The notes: generated from the sequence alone by a model not told the origin. Shown: positions 49,243-58,391, counted from the first letter of the stretch. The stretch: DNA of 64,000 bases from Comamonas odontotermitis (GCF_020080045.1 NZ_CP083451.1:620001-684000); one strand, 5' to 3'. Numbers and translations are program-made.

Positions 49243-50316
49243 ATGCTCAAAGCTATTCGCCGTCCGCTGATCCTGTGTGTAGAGGACGAGCCCTTGCTGC
49301 TGCGTGATCTGTGCGACGAACTGGAAGAGGCCGGTTACCAGCCCATCGGCGTTCCCGATGTTCCTGCCGCGCTGCTGGTTCTGTCGCGGATGAAGCCTTC
49401 GCTCATTCTGTGCGATGTTGGTCTGCCCGGCCAGAGCGGCCTGGATCTGCTGGCGGAGTTGCGCGAGACGGATGCACATTCCAGCGTTCCATTCCTGCTG
49501 CTGACGGCGCTCAGCGATCGCGAGCATGTGCTGCGGGGCGCGCGCGCGGGTGCGGACGACTACCTGATCAAGCCGGTCGATTACGACCTGCTGCTGGCCA
49601 CCGTGGACGCCCGGCTCGCCAAGGTGCAGCGTCTTCAGCGTCTGCAACGCGATGCCTTGCAGCGCAGCCTGGACGAGGTGCACAGGCACTGGCACGGGGT
49701 GCTTGACAGCCTGGGCCACTGCGCCCTGGTCTGTGACGGTCAGCTGTCGATCCAGTTTGCCAACCGGCAGGCCTATGCGCAGTGCCATGGCCAAGCACAG
49801 CAAGACAGCCCGCTGGTTGTCGATGCAGCGGGGCAGATGGTCCTGCGTCAGGTGTTGGCCCAGCATCCCGGGGTGCGTCAATTTCTGCGCAGCCAGCAGG
49901 AGTCGGCCAGCTTCGATGTGCCAGCTGTTCCTGGCGGCCCGCCCTATTGGTGCCTGGCCATCCAGTCACTCTCGGGCAAGGACGGTGGCGACGAGGAGGA
50001 GCGCGGGGACGGGGCACCGGATGCGCGCGGCCAGCGCTTCGCGCTTTTCATCAATAGCCTGCAGCAATCCGTCAAACCCAGCGCCGAAGCCCTGGCGCGC
50101 CGTTTTGCACTGACGCCTGCTGAAACGCAGGTGGCCCGGCTGCTGGTGGATGGCATGAGCAAGCAGCAGATGTGCGCGCAACTGCAGGTCAGTGCCAGCA
50201 CCATGGCCTTTCATCTGCGCAACATGTTTGCCAAAACCCAGACAGGCCGCCAGGCCGAACTGGTGGCCGTATTGCTGACGGCGGCGTTGGGCGCATCCGC
50301 GCCGGCGTCGCACTGA
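49243..50316 (+). CDS. Response regulator: receiver, PAS-like middle domain and LuxR helix-turn-helix
   Basis: 357 residues from the ATG at 49243. The receiver covers residues 1-130 (EDEP, phosphoacceptor Asp58 in LILCDVGLPG, Lys in YLIKPVDYD). Residues about 150-265 form a PAS-like domain (DSLGHCALVCDGQLSIQFAN). The C-terminal 70 residues are a GerE/LuxR helix-turn-helix (LTPAETQVARLLVDGMSKQQ, then MAFHLRNMFAKT). The frame is open upstream to 49201 through overlapping starts. A kinase follows by 13 bases. Confidence 0.85.
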   Translation: MLKAIRRPLILCVEDEPLLLRDLCDELEEAGYQPIGVPDVPAALLVLSRMKPSLILCDVGLPGQSGLDLLAELRETDAHSSVPFLLLTALSDREHVLRGARAGADDYLIKPVDYDLLLATVDARLAKVQRLQRLQRDALQRSLDEVHRHWHGVLDSLGHCALVCDGQLSIQFANRQAYAQCHGQAQQDSPLVVDAAGQMVLRQVLAQHPGVRQFLRSQQESASFDVPAVPGGPPYWCLAIQSLSGKDGGDEEERGDGAPDARGQRFALFINSLQQSVKPSAEALARRFALTPAETQVARLLVDGMSKQQMCAQLQVSASTMAFHLRNMFAKTQTGRQAELVAVLLTAALGASAPASH

Positions 50317-50329
50317 CACGGGGCCTGCC

Positions 50330-51766
50330 ATGCCTGATCTGCCCATCCGTCGCGGCCTGCAGTACCGGTTGACGCTGGCTGCAACGGTGTTGTTTTTCGC
50401 GGGCAGCCTCGTGGTGGTCTGGCAGCTGCTGGTTTTGCACCGGGAGCTGAGCCAGCGCGAAGGCGAAAACATGGTCTGGGCACTGGCACAGGCCCAGCAC
50501 CAAGCAACGCTGCTGGAACGCGATCTGGCCCGCCTGCGCTTGCAGCAAAGCGATGCGGAAGATATTCATTTGCAGGCGGATCTGCTGCACAGCCGCTTGT
50601 CCTTGCTGACGGATGGCCCGCAGCGCCGCATTTTGCGGCATTACGGGCAGCTTGATGCGCTGCTGCCCGCCATGGCCGCATTCGAGCAGGTGGATCTGCT
50701 GCAGCTTTTGATCGGCACGGACAACCCCGTTGCCCAGCAGGAGCTGCGCACGCTGATTGCTGCGCTGGCGGCGGCGGGCAACCAGGTCATGGTGCGCGAG
50801 AGAGAAGAGAAGAGCCGGCGCCTGGACCAGCTGGAGCAATGGATCAAGGCGGCTTTTGCTGCCATAGGCATGGTGGCCCTGTGCGGCGGTTGGTTGATGT
50901 GGCAACTGGTGGCTGCCTTGCAGCGCCAGCGCACCAATGCCCGCACCATTGCCGCGCAGCGCGATGCGCTGCAGCAGACGATCCATGATCTGCACCGCGC
51001 CCAGAGCGCGACCGAGACCTACCGCAACTTCGTCTCGCTGGTGTCTCACCAGTTCCGCACACCGCTGGCGGTGATCGACTCCACCGCGCAGCGGCTGATG
51101 CGCCAGGCCAGGCGCAGCGGTGGTGAACAGTCCGAGCAGGTGCTGGAGCGCATGGGCGAGACCCGCCATACGGTCGAGGGGCTGACGCGTCTGCTCGACA
51201 GCGTGCTCACCAGCGTCAAGCTCGACGGTGGCGGTATCCAGTTGCAGGCCCGGCCCGTCAATCTGGCAGAGCTGGCCAGCCATGTGGTGGAAGGCAATAA
51301 ACCCATGCTGGGCGAGCGCCAGGTGAGCAGTGAGTGCCAGGGCCCGCCTGCGGACTACGTTTGTGCGGGTGATGCACAGCTGTTGATTCACCTGCTTCAC
51401 AACCTGCTGGCCAATGCCTGCAAGTACACGCCAGCTGGCAGCCCGCTGGACCTGCGTCTGGAACGTGCCGGGGACCGGCTGCATTGCTCGGTGCGTGACC
51501 ATGGCTCGGGCGTTGCTGCAGAAGAGCTGCCGCTGCTCTTTGAACGCTTCTACCGCAGCGCGCGCAGCCATGGAAGCGAAGGCACGGGGCTGGGCTTGTA
51601 CCTGGCGCGGGCCATTGCCCGGCTGCACGGCGGTGATCTGAACGCCTTCCTCCCCCCGGATGGCGGCCTTGCCTTCACCTTGAGTCTGCCGGTGCTCAAT
51701 AAAAATAGGGATGGTGTCTCCCTAGACAACGCGCAAGCTTGCAGCACTGCCGAAAGCGAACGGTAG
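50330..51766 (+). CDS. Membrane sensor histidine kinase
   Basis: 478 residues. The first helix is at about 12-34 and the second at about 178-200, enclosing a largely helical periplasmic sensor of about 140 residues. A coiled coil (QRDALQQTIHDLHRAQSATE) leads to the H box FVSLVSHQFRTPLAVID with His240, the N box NLLANACKYTP, and GSGVAAEELPLLFERFYR with GTGLGLYLARA. It is the presumed partner of the preceding LuxR-type regulator. Confidence 0.9.
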   Translation: MPDLPIRRGLQYRLTLAATVLFFAGSLVVVWQLLVLHRELSQREGENMVWALAQAQHQATLLERDLARLRLQQSDAEDIHLQADLLHSRLSLLTDGPQRRILRHYGQLDALLPAMAAFEQVDLLQLLIGTDNPVAQQELRTLIAALAAAGNQVMVREREEKSRRLDQLEQWIKAAFAAIGMVALCGGWLMWQLVAALQRQRTNARTIAAQRDALQQTIHDLHRAQSATETYRNFVSLVSHQFRTPLAVIDSTAQRLMRQARRSGGEQSEQVLERMGETRHTVEGLTRLLDSVLTSVKLDGGGIQLQARPVNLAELASHVVEGNKPMLGERQVSSECQGPPADYVCAGDAQLLIHLLHNLLANACKYTPAGSPLDLRLERAGDRLHCSVRDHGSGVAAEELPLLFERFYRSARSHGSEGTGLGLYLARAIARLHGGDLNAFLPPDGGLAFTLSLPVLNKNRDGVSLDNAQACSTAESER

Positions 51767-51855
51767 CCGGATGCGGCGAGGCACCGTTTGAAAACATGCC
51801 CGTAATTCCAATGCTCTCGTGAAATTTCAGACCACTGTTACAAATTAATCTGCCC

Positions 51856-51877
51856 ACCCTGTCCAAACGGACGGGGT
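51856..51877 (+). terminator. Weak hairpin after the kinase gene
   Basis: ACCCTGTCC and GGACGGGGT pair around AAAC with one wobble; the following bases are AT-rich but not a clean T-run. The 188-base gap to the next gene is markedly AT-rich near 51880-51930, in contrast to its surroundings. Confidence 0.35.
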
Positions 51878-51953
51878 TTAAAAATTCAATATTTTTTACA
51901 TTTATTGAAATTTTTATACAGATGCAATGTTTGGTTTGCATCGAGGAAGAGGC

Positions 51954-52829
51954 ATGTTGAAAAATAAACCAAGGAGACGAGGACGCGAGGTCCTCAAGCC
52001 AGGCATCGCCATCATGGCCACCGGCCTGGCGCTTGCGGCACAGGCAGCTGGCATCCAATTGCCCGCCGGTACCAGCATTACCACCGGCGCAGGCACTTCC
52101 ATCCTGCTGGGGTGCGGCGATCTGAACGTTGGCGGCACCTACACCCAGCAAGGCGATGCGGCACTGGGCGGGTTGGGGCAGCTTGGTCTGCAGCAAGGCG
52201 GGGTATTCACCGCGGGTGCGGGCGCCGTGGCCTTGTCAGGCTCTCTGGATGTGGCTGCGGGCACCTTCAATGCGGGGGCCAGTACAGTGACCATGGGGCC
52301 GGGCGATTCCGGCTGTGGCATTGCACAGGGCCAGATCAAAGGGTCTCCTAGCTTTTACAAGTGGAAAGTCATCGGCTCCGTTGCACCGGACGCGCCCAGC
52401 TACACCGTTGTCATGCCCGTGGCGCAGACCACCACGGTCACGGCCCTGCTGGAACTCAGTGGTGTCAATCTCGTCTCGGGAAGCGCGGCCAACCCCTCCA
52501 TGCAAGCCAAGGCCACGCCAGAGCCCGCACGCGCTCCGGTCGGTACGCAGGCGTGGCTGAAATACACCGGCGCTGCACCACCCAGTATCAGCAATGTAGG
52601 TGTCAACGGTGTGCAGTCACTGGACACCTGGCTGGCGGAAGACCAGACCAACAAGATCGCGGGCGGCATTGCCTACAACTGGTTTGCGCGCGCCTTGGTG
52701 TCTGATCCCGAGCCGGGTGGCGTGGCCCAGCCGGCACCCGTTCCCGCGCTGGGTCTGGGCGGCCTGCTGGCGCTCAGCGCACTGGTAGGAGCTGCGGCAG
52801 TCGCGAGCCGGCGCCGCTTCAGGTACTGA
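51954..52829 (+). CDS. Secreted protein with IPTL/PEP-CTERM-like C-terminal sorting tail
   Basis: 291 residues. The start at 51954 follows GAGGAAGAGGC. Basic N-terminal residues (KNKPRRRGREVLK) are followed by a hydrophobic signal ending AAQAA. The middle is Gly/Thr/Ala-rich (TSITTGAGTSILLG, AGAVALSGSLDVAAGTFNAG), reminiscent of beta-helical surface proteins. The C-terminus is VPALG, a hydrophobic helix (LGGLLALSALVGAAAVAS) and RRRF, the tripartite layout of exosortase-type or IPTL-CTERM signals. Function is unknown; surface anchoring or export is inferred. Confidence 0.7.
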   Translation: MLKNKPRRRGREVLKPGIAIMATGLALAAQAAGIQLPAGTSITTGAGTSILLGCGDLNVGGTYTQQGDAALGGLGQLGLQQGGVFTAGAGAVALSGSLDVAAGTFNAGASTVTMGPGDSGCGIAQGQIKGSPSFYKWKVIGSVAPDAPSYTVVMPVAQTTTVTALLELSGVNLVSGSAANPSMQAKATPEPARAPVGTQAWLKYTGAAPPSISNVGVNGVQSLDTWLAEDQTNKIAGGIAYNWFARALVSDPEPGGVAQPAPVPALGLGGLLALSALVGAAAVASRRRFRY

Positions 52830-52909
52830 TCCACCGAAAGTCTTTCTTTCCTGGCCTGCGTTTCCATTCGCATGGCAGGCACCCACCCAAGAATATTCAA
52901 GGACACAAC

Positions 52910-53617
52910 ATGACATCCAACCGGTTTTCCCTGCAGGCGCTGAGCATGGCCTGCGCGGCCCTGTTCAGCCTGGGCAATGCAAATGCTGCCAACGACATCA
53001 TTGTGGATGGCGGTGAAGGTGGCGCCGTCATCATCAAGAACAATGGCCAGGCCACGGCAAGCTTCGCCAGCGGCGGCATGATCGTTCCCAGTGTGGCCTC
53101 CAGTGAAACGAAGAAGTACGTGTGCGCCACCCCGGACGGCACCTTGGAGAGCTGTGCTGGTGGCACAGGGCCGCAGGGGCCTGCAGGTGAAGCGGGTTCC
53201 GCCGGCGCGGTAGGCCCGGTGGGGCCAGCTGGCCCTCAAGGCCTGGAGGGCCCCCAAGGCCCGCAAGGTGCTCCAGGGCCGCAAGGCATTCAAGGGCTCA
53301 AGGGCGATACCGGCACTGCGGATGCCTCGGTGGTTTTTATTACCTACAAGAGCGGCAGGATTGTTCAGGGCCGGGGTGATATCAAGATCACTTGCCCGGT
53401 GGGACATATTGCGCTGAACGGCTGGGCCACGTACACCAAAGACGGTGGCATTTCGGCCAATGCCCGTACTGAATCAAGCTTTCTGGAGACAACAGACCAG
53501 AGCAGCAAGATGCAGACCTGGTACATCATCTCCCAGCGGGATGGTCTTTTTGGCTACTTCTATAACGCCTACGCAGTTTGCATGAAGGTTGACCTGCAGG
53601 CCGCTGTGTCGCAATAA
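52910..53617 (+). CDS. Secreted collagen-like protein
   Basis: 235 residues. A signal peptide ends near NANAAND. Residues about 85-140 form a collagen-like run of Gly-X-Y triplets beginning GPQGPAGEAGSAGAVGPVG and ending near GIQGLKGDTG. The C-terminal domain (about 90 residues, TYKSGRIVQGRGDIKITCPVG) has two cysteines and no family I recognise; it could be a trimeric head. Bacterial collagen-like proteins form triple helices on cell or spore surfaces. It lies 80 bases after the CTERM-like gene and 47 bases before RNase P RNA. Confidence 0.82.
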   Translation: MTSNRFSLQALSMACAALFSLGNANAANDIIVDGGEGGAVIIKNNGQATASFASGGMIVPSVASSETKKYVCATPDGTLESCAGGTGPQGPAGEAGSAGAVGPVGPAGPQGLEGPQGPQGAPGPQGIQGLKGDTGTADASVVFITYKSGRIVQGRGDIKITCPVGHIALNGWATYTKDGGISANARTESSFLETTDQSSKMQTWYIISQRDGLFGYFYNAYAVCMKVDLQAAVSQ

Positions 53618-53663
53618 CGAACAAGTAGCTGGAGCAGCGTCCGCGCGTGGGATAATGCACACC

Positions 53664-54004
53664 GTGAAGCCTGCCAGACCGCCGCTGGTGCAAGTGCCGA
53701 AAGGCCGCACTGGAGGAACGTCCGGACTGCACAGGACAGCGTAGCAGCTAACGGCTGCCCACCGTGAGGTGAGGATCAGAGCAACAGAGACGAGTCCGGG
53801 GGGCGTACCGCAAGGTAAACCACCCGGGGTGAAACGGGCAATCTCTACGCGCAGCAATACCAAGTAGGCCAGCGTTGATGTGGTTCCGCAGAGTTGGCGG
53901 GTAGGTAGCGTCGAGCCGTGGTGGCGACACCCGGCCCAGAGTAATGGCGGTCACGCCCGGGGCAACCCGGGTGCACAGAATCCGGCTTATCGGCAGACTT
54001 CACA
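53664..54004 (+). ncRNA. rnpB: RNase P RNA (type A)
   Basis: About 341 nt. P1 is formed by GTGAAGCCTGCC at the 5' end and GGCAGACTTCAC at the 3' end. Conserved core blocks are in the expected order: GAGGAACGTCCGGACTGCA, ACAGAGACGAGTC, GGTGAAACGG, AAGTAGGCCAG and ACAGAATCCGGCTTATCGGC. A GATAAT -10 hexamer at 53651-53656 sits seven bases before the inferred 5' end. It is the catalytic RNA that matures tRNA 5' ends. Confidence 0.97.
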
Positions 54005-54016
54005 CTTCTTGCAAAG

Positions 54017-54058
54017 AAAAGCGGCCCTGGTGGAAACCGGGGCCGCTTTTCTTTTTTC
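54017..54058 (+). terminator. Terminator of rnpB
   Basis: GAAAAGCGGCCC and GGGCCGCTTTTC form a perfect 12-bp stem with a 12-base loop, then TTTTTT. Confidence 0.92.
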
Positions 54059-54199
54059 AAATAAAAATAGCCGCTGGCACTGGTTGGAGGTGCGCAGCAT
54101 GCGCCTGAATTCATGGGCATCGATGTCCGCAGACCTCTGCCAGCACAAGAAGATCAGACGGGGGCTATCGCTCGGAATGCAGCGCCTGCCCAATGCCGC

Positions 54200-54547
54200 T
54201 CACGCCTTTTTGACGTAGGCCGATTTGAGCTGCATGTTGCCGATGCCATCGATGCGGCAGTCGATATCGTGGTCGCCATCCACCAGTTTGATGTTGCGCA
54301 CCTTGGTGCCGACCTTCACCACCAGCGACGATCCCTTGAGTTTGAGATCCTTGATGACGGTGACGCTGTCGCCGTCCTGCAGCACATTGCCTACCGCATC
54401 CTTGATGACAGCCCTGGCTTCTTCTTCAGGCTCCGGGCTGGCAGCTGCCGGCCATTCATGGGCACATTCTGGGCAGATCAGCAAGGGGCCGTCGGCATAG
54501 ACGAATTCGGACTGGCACTGGGGGCAGGGTGGAAGAACAGAAGACAT
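54200..54547 (-). CDS. Zinc-ribbon PhnA/YjdM-family protein
   Basis: 115 residues. The N-terminal zinc ribbon is [13 protein letters not shown] with CPECAHEW. The C-terminal PhnA domain has [33 protein letters not shown] and [22 protein letters not shown]. Despite the PhnA name, members do not cleave phosphonoacetate (known for E. coli YjdM); the function is unknown. It lies on the opposite strand from rnpB. Confidence 0.92.
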   Translation of the reverse strand: MSSVLPPCPQCQSEFVYADGPLLICPECAHEWPAAASPEPEEEARAVIKDAVGNVLQDGDSVTVIKDLKLKGSSLVVKVGTKVRNIKLVDGDHDIDCRIDGIGNMQLKSAYVKKA

Positions 54548-54654
54548 GAATAGATATATTTATTAAAAATACAAACAATTTTAAGAATTTGTTCAAATTC
54601 TCCGCACGGGATTGCTGGGCAATTGAATTGGCAACTTGAAGGTACGGAGGTGCG

Positions 54655-55422
54655 CTAAAACCGCTCATACCCCTGTAGATACCGCCACTGCCCCTCCGGC
54701 AGCTTGCCTAGGGAGATCCGTCCCAGGCGCAGGCGCTTGAGGGCTACAAGCTCCAGACCCAGTGCGGTGCAGACGGGTGCAACCCATTCGGGCGCCACGC
54801 GCTTCAGGGCAAAGCGCAGATGGGTTTCGTTTTGCCAGCTGGCCTTGATGGGAGGAAGCCGGTCGCCTTCCACATACAGGCCCTTGGCCAGCAGTGCGAG
54901 GCCGTCTTCCACCATCTGGCCGCGCACCTCGGCAAGGCATTCCTGCTCCACCAGGTCGGCATCTTCCGTCAGGCGGCGAATGATGCGCGGATCCTGGCTG
55001 AACACCACGAGGCCGCTGGCAGCCCGTGGCAGCGGCAGCAGAAACTGCTGGTGGCGAAAGTGGCGCGGCAGCGGGTGCACGGGTTGCGGCGTATCCACAT
55101 CTGCCAGATTGCCGGGGGTGAGCAGGCTCGCGGCGCTGGGCGTATCGCGCCCGGGTTGCGGCAGGTGCAGGCTGTACCCCGCCGGTTTGTGCAGCAGCAG
55201 CGTGACCGGCTGGATGGGTTTGAGGTTGGCGCCGGGCTGCAGTGCCACCGCTTGTTCCGGCCGCACGCGGGCGCCTGGCGTGTCCTGCACCTGGCCATCC
55301 ACGGTGACAAAACCCGCGTCGATGTAGTGCTCGGCCTCGGCGCGCGAGCAGCCGATCTCGTTGGCCAGGCGTTTGGACAGGCGGATGGAGTGCGGATCGG
55401 GGTCCTGGTCGTGGAGGGGCAT
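54655..55422 (-). CDS. S4-domain pseudouridine synthase homologue lacking the catalytic aspartate
   Basis: 255 residues. An N-terminal S4 RNA-binding domain (RLSKRLANEIGCSRAEAEHYIDAG, in parts; then VTVDGQV) is followed by an RsuA/RluF-type catalytic fold (LLLHKPAGYSLH, LVVFSQDPRIIRRL, LKRLRLGRISLG). The catalytic motif that reads R-L-D-x-x-(T/S)-x-G in this superfamily is here LLPLPRAASGLVVF, with Pro in place of Asp near residue 133. By known mechanism it should not make pseudouridine. It may be an RNA-binding protein. Confidence 0.82.
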   Translation of the reverse strand: MPLHDQDPDPHSIRLSKRLANEIGCSRAEAEHYIDAGFVTVDGQVQDTPGARVRPEQAVALQPGANLKPIQPVTLLLHKPAGYSLHLPQPGRDTPSAASLLTPGNLADVDTPQPVHPLPRHFRHQQFLLPLPRAASGLVVFSQDPRIIRRLTEDADLVEQECLAEVRGQMVEDGLALLAKGLYVEGDRLPPIKASWQNETHLRFALKRVAPEWVAPVCTALGLELVALKRLRLGRISLGKLPEGQWRYLQGYERF

Positions 55423-55654
55423 GGTGCAGCAGTGTGCAAGACGGCGTGTGAAGCCGTTTGCTATATAAAAAGGAGCTATCTGCGCTTGATGGATAAGCGC
55501 AACCGCTTATTTTAAAGGCTATGCAATGTGGAAGGCGCAGGCTCGGGCATTGGCGGGTGCTGCATGCTGGCCGTGTGGGGTCTTTTCCTACGAGCTGTGT
55601 CTTCGCATGGCTTTAGATTCAAAACTGAAGTTCAACCCTAGCAAGGAAATGTTT

Positions 55655-55903
55655 ATGCGCATGGATGTTTTTCGCCGCAGCGAAGCCGATGGCAAGTTCT
55701 CTCATCTCGCCGTGCCGCATGGCCGCGTGCTGCCTGGCGAAGTCACCAATTACGACTGGCACGACGAAGCTCGCGATGTGGAGCTTGATGAATCGCTCGC
55801 CAGTTGGCCGCAGTACGGCATTGAGGAGCCGGGCCGCCAGCTCAAGGAAAAGGGCTATGCAATCACGGCGGTGGCTGAAATGACCGACGGCGACGAAGCC
55901 TGA
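55655..55903 (+). CDS. Small acidic DUF6139-like protein
   Basis: 82 residues from the ATG at 55655, with AAGGA seven bases before it; in-frame ATGs at 55649 and 55661 are alternatives. The sequence (MRMDVFRRSEADGKFSHL, then GRVLPGEVTNYDWHDEARD) resembles a small protein family of Burkholderiales that I recall as DUF6139. No catalytic motif is seen and it is probably cytosolic. The 5' side holds a copy of the GCTAT-AAAAA-GCGC repeat at about 55459-55510. Confidence 0.72.
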   Translation: MRMDVFRRSEADGKFSHLAVPHGRVLPGEVTNYDWHDEARDVELDESLASWPQYGIEEPGRQLKEKGYAITAVAEMTDGDEA

Positions 55904-55943
55904 TTGCGGCCGCAGCGCACCGCAGTGCTTTCATAATGCAGTG

Positions 55944-56567
55944 ATGACGAGTCCTGTAAAACGTTTTTCAATGATCCGCGAGTTCCATCTGGCGGACTGG
56001 TTCACCCTGGGCAATGCAGTCTGTGGCGTGGGCGCGCTGTTTTCCGCCATGAGCTATCTGGAGACCGGCGACCGGCGCCACATCTACTTTGCTGCGGCAC
56101 TGGTGCTGGCGGCGCTGATCTTTGACGTGCTGGATGGGCGCATCGCCCGCTGGCGTCAGAAGTCATCGGCGATGGGGCGCGAGCTCGATTCGCTCGCCGA
56201 TGTGATTTCATTCGGCGTGGCGCCAGCCATCATTGCCTACGCCTGCGGCATGCAGGGCCTGTGGGACCGCGTGGTGCTGGGCTTTTTTGTGGCCTGCGGG
56301 GTCTCGCGCCTTGCGCGCTACAACGTGACGGCCGAGGAACTGGCTGAGGGGCCGTCCGGCAAGGTGAAGTATTTCGAAGGCACGCCCATCCCGACCTCGA
56401 TCGTGCTGGTGGCCATGCTGGCAGTGGCTGCCGCCATGAGCGCCGTACGCGCCGATCTGTGGCTGGGCGCGGTCAAGATTGCGGGCTTTACCTTGCATCC
56501 GCTGGTGCTGCTGTTTGCGCTGTCGGGCTCGCTGATGATCAGCCGGATCAGGATTCCCAAGCTGTAG
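55944..56567 (+). CDS. pssA: CDP-alcohol phosphatidyltransferase, probable phosphatidylserine synthase
   Basis: 207 residues with about six helices. It carries the CDP-alcohol phosphotransferase motif from DVLDGRIARWRQ to GRELDSLAD (residues about 60-85, D-G-x2-A-R-x8-G-x3-D-x3-D). ISFGVAPAIIAYACG and YFEGTPIPTSI support the PssA type over glycerophosphate synthases. It makes phosphatidylserine from CDP-diacylglycerol and serine. A CATAAT hexamer (55932-55937) lies seven bases before the ATG, so the mRNA may be leaderless. Confidence 0.85.
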   Translation: MTSPVKRFSMIREFHLADWFTLGNAVCGVGALFSAMSYLETGDRRHIYFAAALVLAALIFDVLDGRIARWRQKSSAMGRELDSLADVISFGVAPAIIAYACGMQGLWDRVVLGFFVACGVSRLARYNVTAEELAEGPSGKVKYFEGTPIPTSIVLVAMLAVAAAMSAVRADLWLGAVKIAGFTLHPLVLLFALSGSLMISRIRIPKL

Positions 56568-56624
56568 CCACTGGGGGCGCCGTTCTTGCGGCACATCAAA
56601 AAAGAGAGCTGTTTGCGCTTATCG

Positions 56625-56664
56625 GTATTGGGTTTCAGGTATGAAAAATATCGAAACCGAATAC
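56625..56664. terminator. Hairpin between the convergent pssA and Nudix/MBL genes
   Basis: GTATTGGGTTTC and GAAACCGAATAC pair at 11 of 12 positions around a 16-base loop. A repeat-like CAAAAAAGAGAGCTGTTTGCGC segment (two parts) precedes it. It probably serves both converging transcripts. Confidence 0.45.
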
Positions 56665-56702
56665 AGAAAAGTGCTCGCCGCTATGCTTTTAAGCGCTGGT
56701 GT

Positions 56703-58391
56703 TTACAGCCCTCGGAGATGCTCCACATGTGCCAGCAGGGAACGCTTGGCCACCGGCCACAGTGCCTGTGGCGTATCGGCATAGGCAAGGGCCACCCAGT
56801 CTTCCGGGGTGCCGTCGGGGCTGTGCGCCATGGCGGCCTTCACCTTGGCTTCGCGTGCCATGCGGTGCGCGTGCAGTTTTTCTATCACCTGCAGCGGATG
56901 CGCGAGCGCATAGCCATGGGCGGGCAGGATGAAACCTACATCGCCCGCCTGACAGGCATCTGCCAGCTTTTTCAGCGACGCGAGGTACAGGCGCATGTTG
57001 CCATCGGGCGGATCAACCACGGTGGTGCTGCCGTTGAGGATGTGATCGCCGCTCAGCAGCAGGCCGTCTTCTTCCAGCACCAGGCACATATGGTTGGCCG
57101 CATGGCCGGGGGTATGGACGGCGCGCAGGGTATGGCTGTGGGCGGCGCCATCCGGGTGGCTCAGCACCAGTGTGGCTCCGTCGGGCAGCTCCTGGTCTGG
57201 TGTGAACTGGCTGCCCGCGCGTGCCGTGGGGGCCGACGGCAGCCCCCAGATCACAGGGGGGGCAAAACCCGCCTGGGTCACCAGCGCCTGCAGCGGGGCA
57301 GCGCCGGGAGAATGGTCTGGGTGTGAATGGGTGCAGACGATGGCGCGAATGTCGCCGCCCGTGGCCGCCATGATGCGCGCCAGATGCGGGTCACCATGCG
57401 CCTGGGGTTTGGGGCCGGGATCAACGACGATATAGCCCGTAGCCGCCTCACCGATGAGGTAGGTATTGGTGCCAGGGCCGGTCATGGTGCCGCCGTTGTC
57501 GGCGGTAAGACGCATCACATTCTTCAAAAGCGGCACGGGCTGCTCGCTTTGCCAGTCCACGGCATGGTGCAACTGGCCATCCGGGCAGACCAGGGCCAGC
57601 TCGCCGTATACGGTATGGTGCTCCATGAAGCGCTGCACCTTGCCATTCACCAGGCCTCCGCGCGGCAGGGTCTCCCACAGCATCTGCCCGGGCGGCAAGG
57701 CTTGCAGCACATCCAGCAGCGCCTGTACTGTGGGGTATCGGGTCAGATGCTCCAGTGTGGTCTGCGTGGGGAACATCAAGGTCATCTCGCCCCGCGCAGC
57801 GCGTTGCAGGGCATCTGCCGGGTGGCACCACAGCGGCTCGAACTGCTCGGCGTCGTCAGTAACCGGCGTCTGGCCCTCGGGCATGCGGGCAACGAGAAAG
57901 GGGACGTCAAAGCGGATGGGGATCTCCAGCGCGGCCGTCCAGCGCGCCAGCGGCCACAGCGCGTCCGCCGCCAGGGTCAGCCCCAGCCGGGCGCATTGCG
58001 GCAAGAGCGGTTGGGTGCGGTCAATCTGCGCCACTTCGGCCTGTGTAGCCCAGCGGCCGTCGGCATGGCGCGCCAGCAGCACGCCCATTTCTTCCAGGCT
58101 TTCGCGAATGGCGGCCTGGGCGTAGGTGAGCGCATCGGCCGTCTGCGTGGGACGGCGGGCCAACTGGTCGTGGTGCTGCCGGTCTTCGGCGTCCAGCGAG
58201 CCGCCGGGAAAGACATAGTGGTTGGCCGCAAAGCGGGCTTTGTCGGATCGGCGCGACATCAGCACTTCCAGCCGGGTGGTGCCTGGCGCGCCTTGCGGGT
58301 CTGGCCCATCGCGCAAAAACAGGACGGTCGAGGCGGTACGCGCAGGCACGGGCTCGCGCTGCGCGTGGAGAAGCTGGCTGGTGCGGGTCAT
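56703..58391 (-). CDS. Nudix hydrolase fused to a metallo-beta-lactamase-fold hydrolase
   Basis: 562 residues. Residues about 15-250 are a Nudix-like domain with [11 protein letters not shown] and the helix [14 protein letters not shown] of the Nudix box, here widened by an insertion. Residues about 285-560 are a metallo-beta-lactamase fold with GTNTYLIG, the zinc motif [36 protein letters not shown] and PAHGY, resembling the LACTB2/RNase Z-like hydrolases. This two-domain arrangement occurs in some Burkholderiales. The substrate may be a CoA derivative or nucleotide conjugate; this is uncertain. Confidence 0.87.
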   Translation of the reverse strand: MTRTSQLLHAQREPVPARTASTVLFLRDGPDPQGAPGTTRLEVLMSRRSDKARFAANHYVFPGGSLDAEDRQHHDQLARRPTQTADALTYAQAAIRESLEEMGVLLARHADGRWATQAEVAQIDRTQPLLPQCARLGLTLAADALWPLARWTAALEIPIRFDVPFLVARMPEGQTPVTDDAEQFEPLWCHPADALQRAARGEMTLMFPTQTTLEHLTRYPTVQALLDVLQALPPGQMLWETLPRGGLVNGKVQRFMEHHTVYGELALVCPDGQLHHAVDWQSEQPVPLLKNVMRLTADNGGTMTGPGTNTYLIGEAATGYIVVDPGPKPQAHGDPHLARIMAATGGDIRAIVCTHSHPDHSPGAAPLQALVTQAGFAPPVIWGLPSAPTARAGSQFTPDQELPDGATLVLSHPDGAAHSHTLRAVHTPGHAANHMCLVLEEDGLLLSGDHILNGSTTVVDPPDGNMRLYLASLKKLADACQAGDVGFILPAHGYALAHPLQVIEKLHAHRMAREAKVKAAMAHSPDGTPEDWVALAYADTPQALWPVAKRSLLAHVEHLRGL

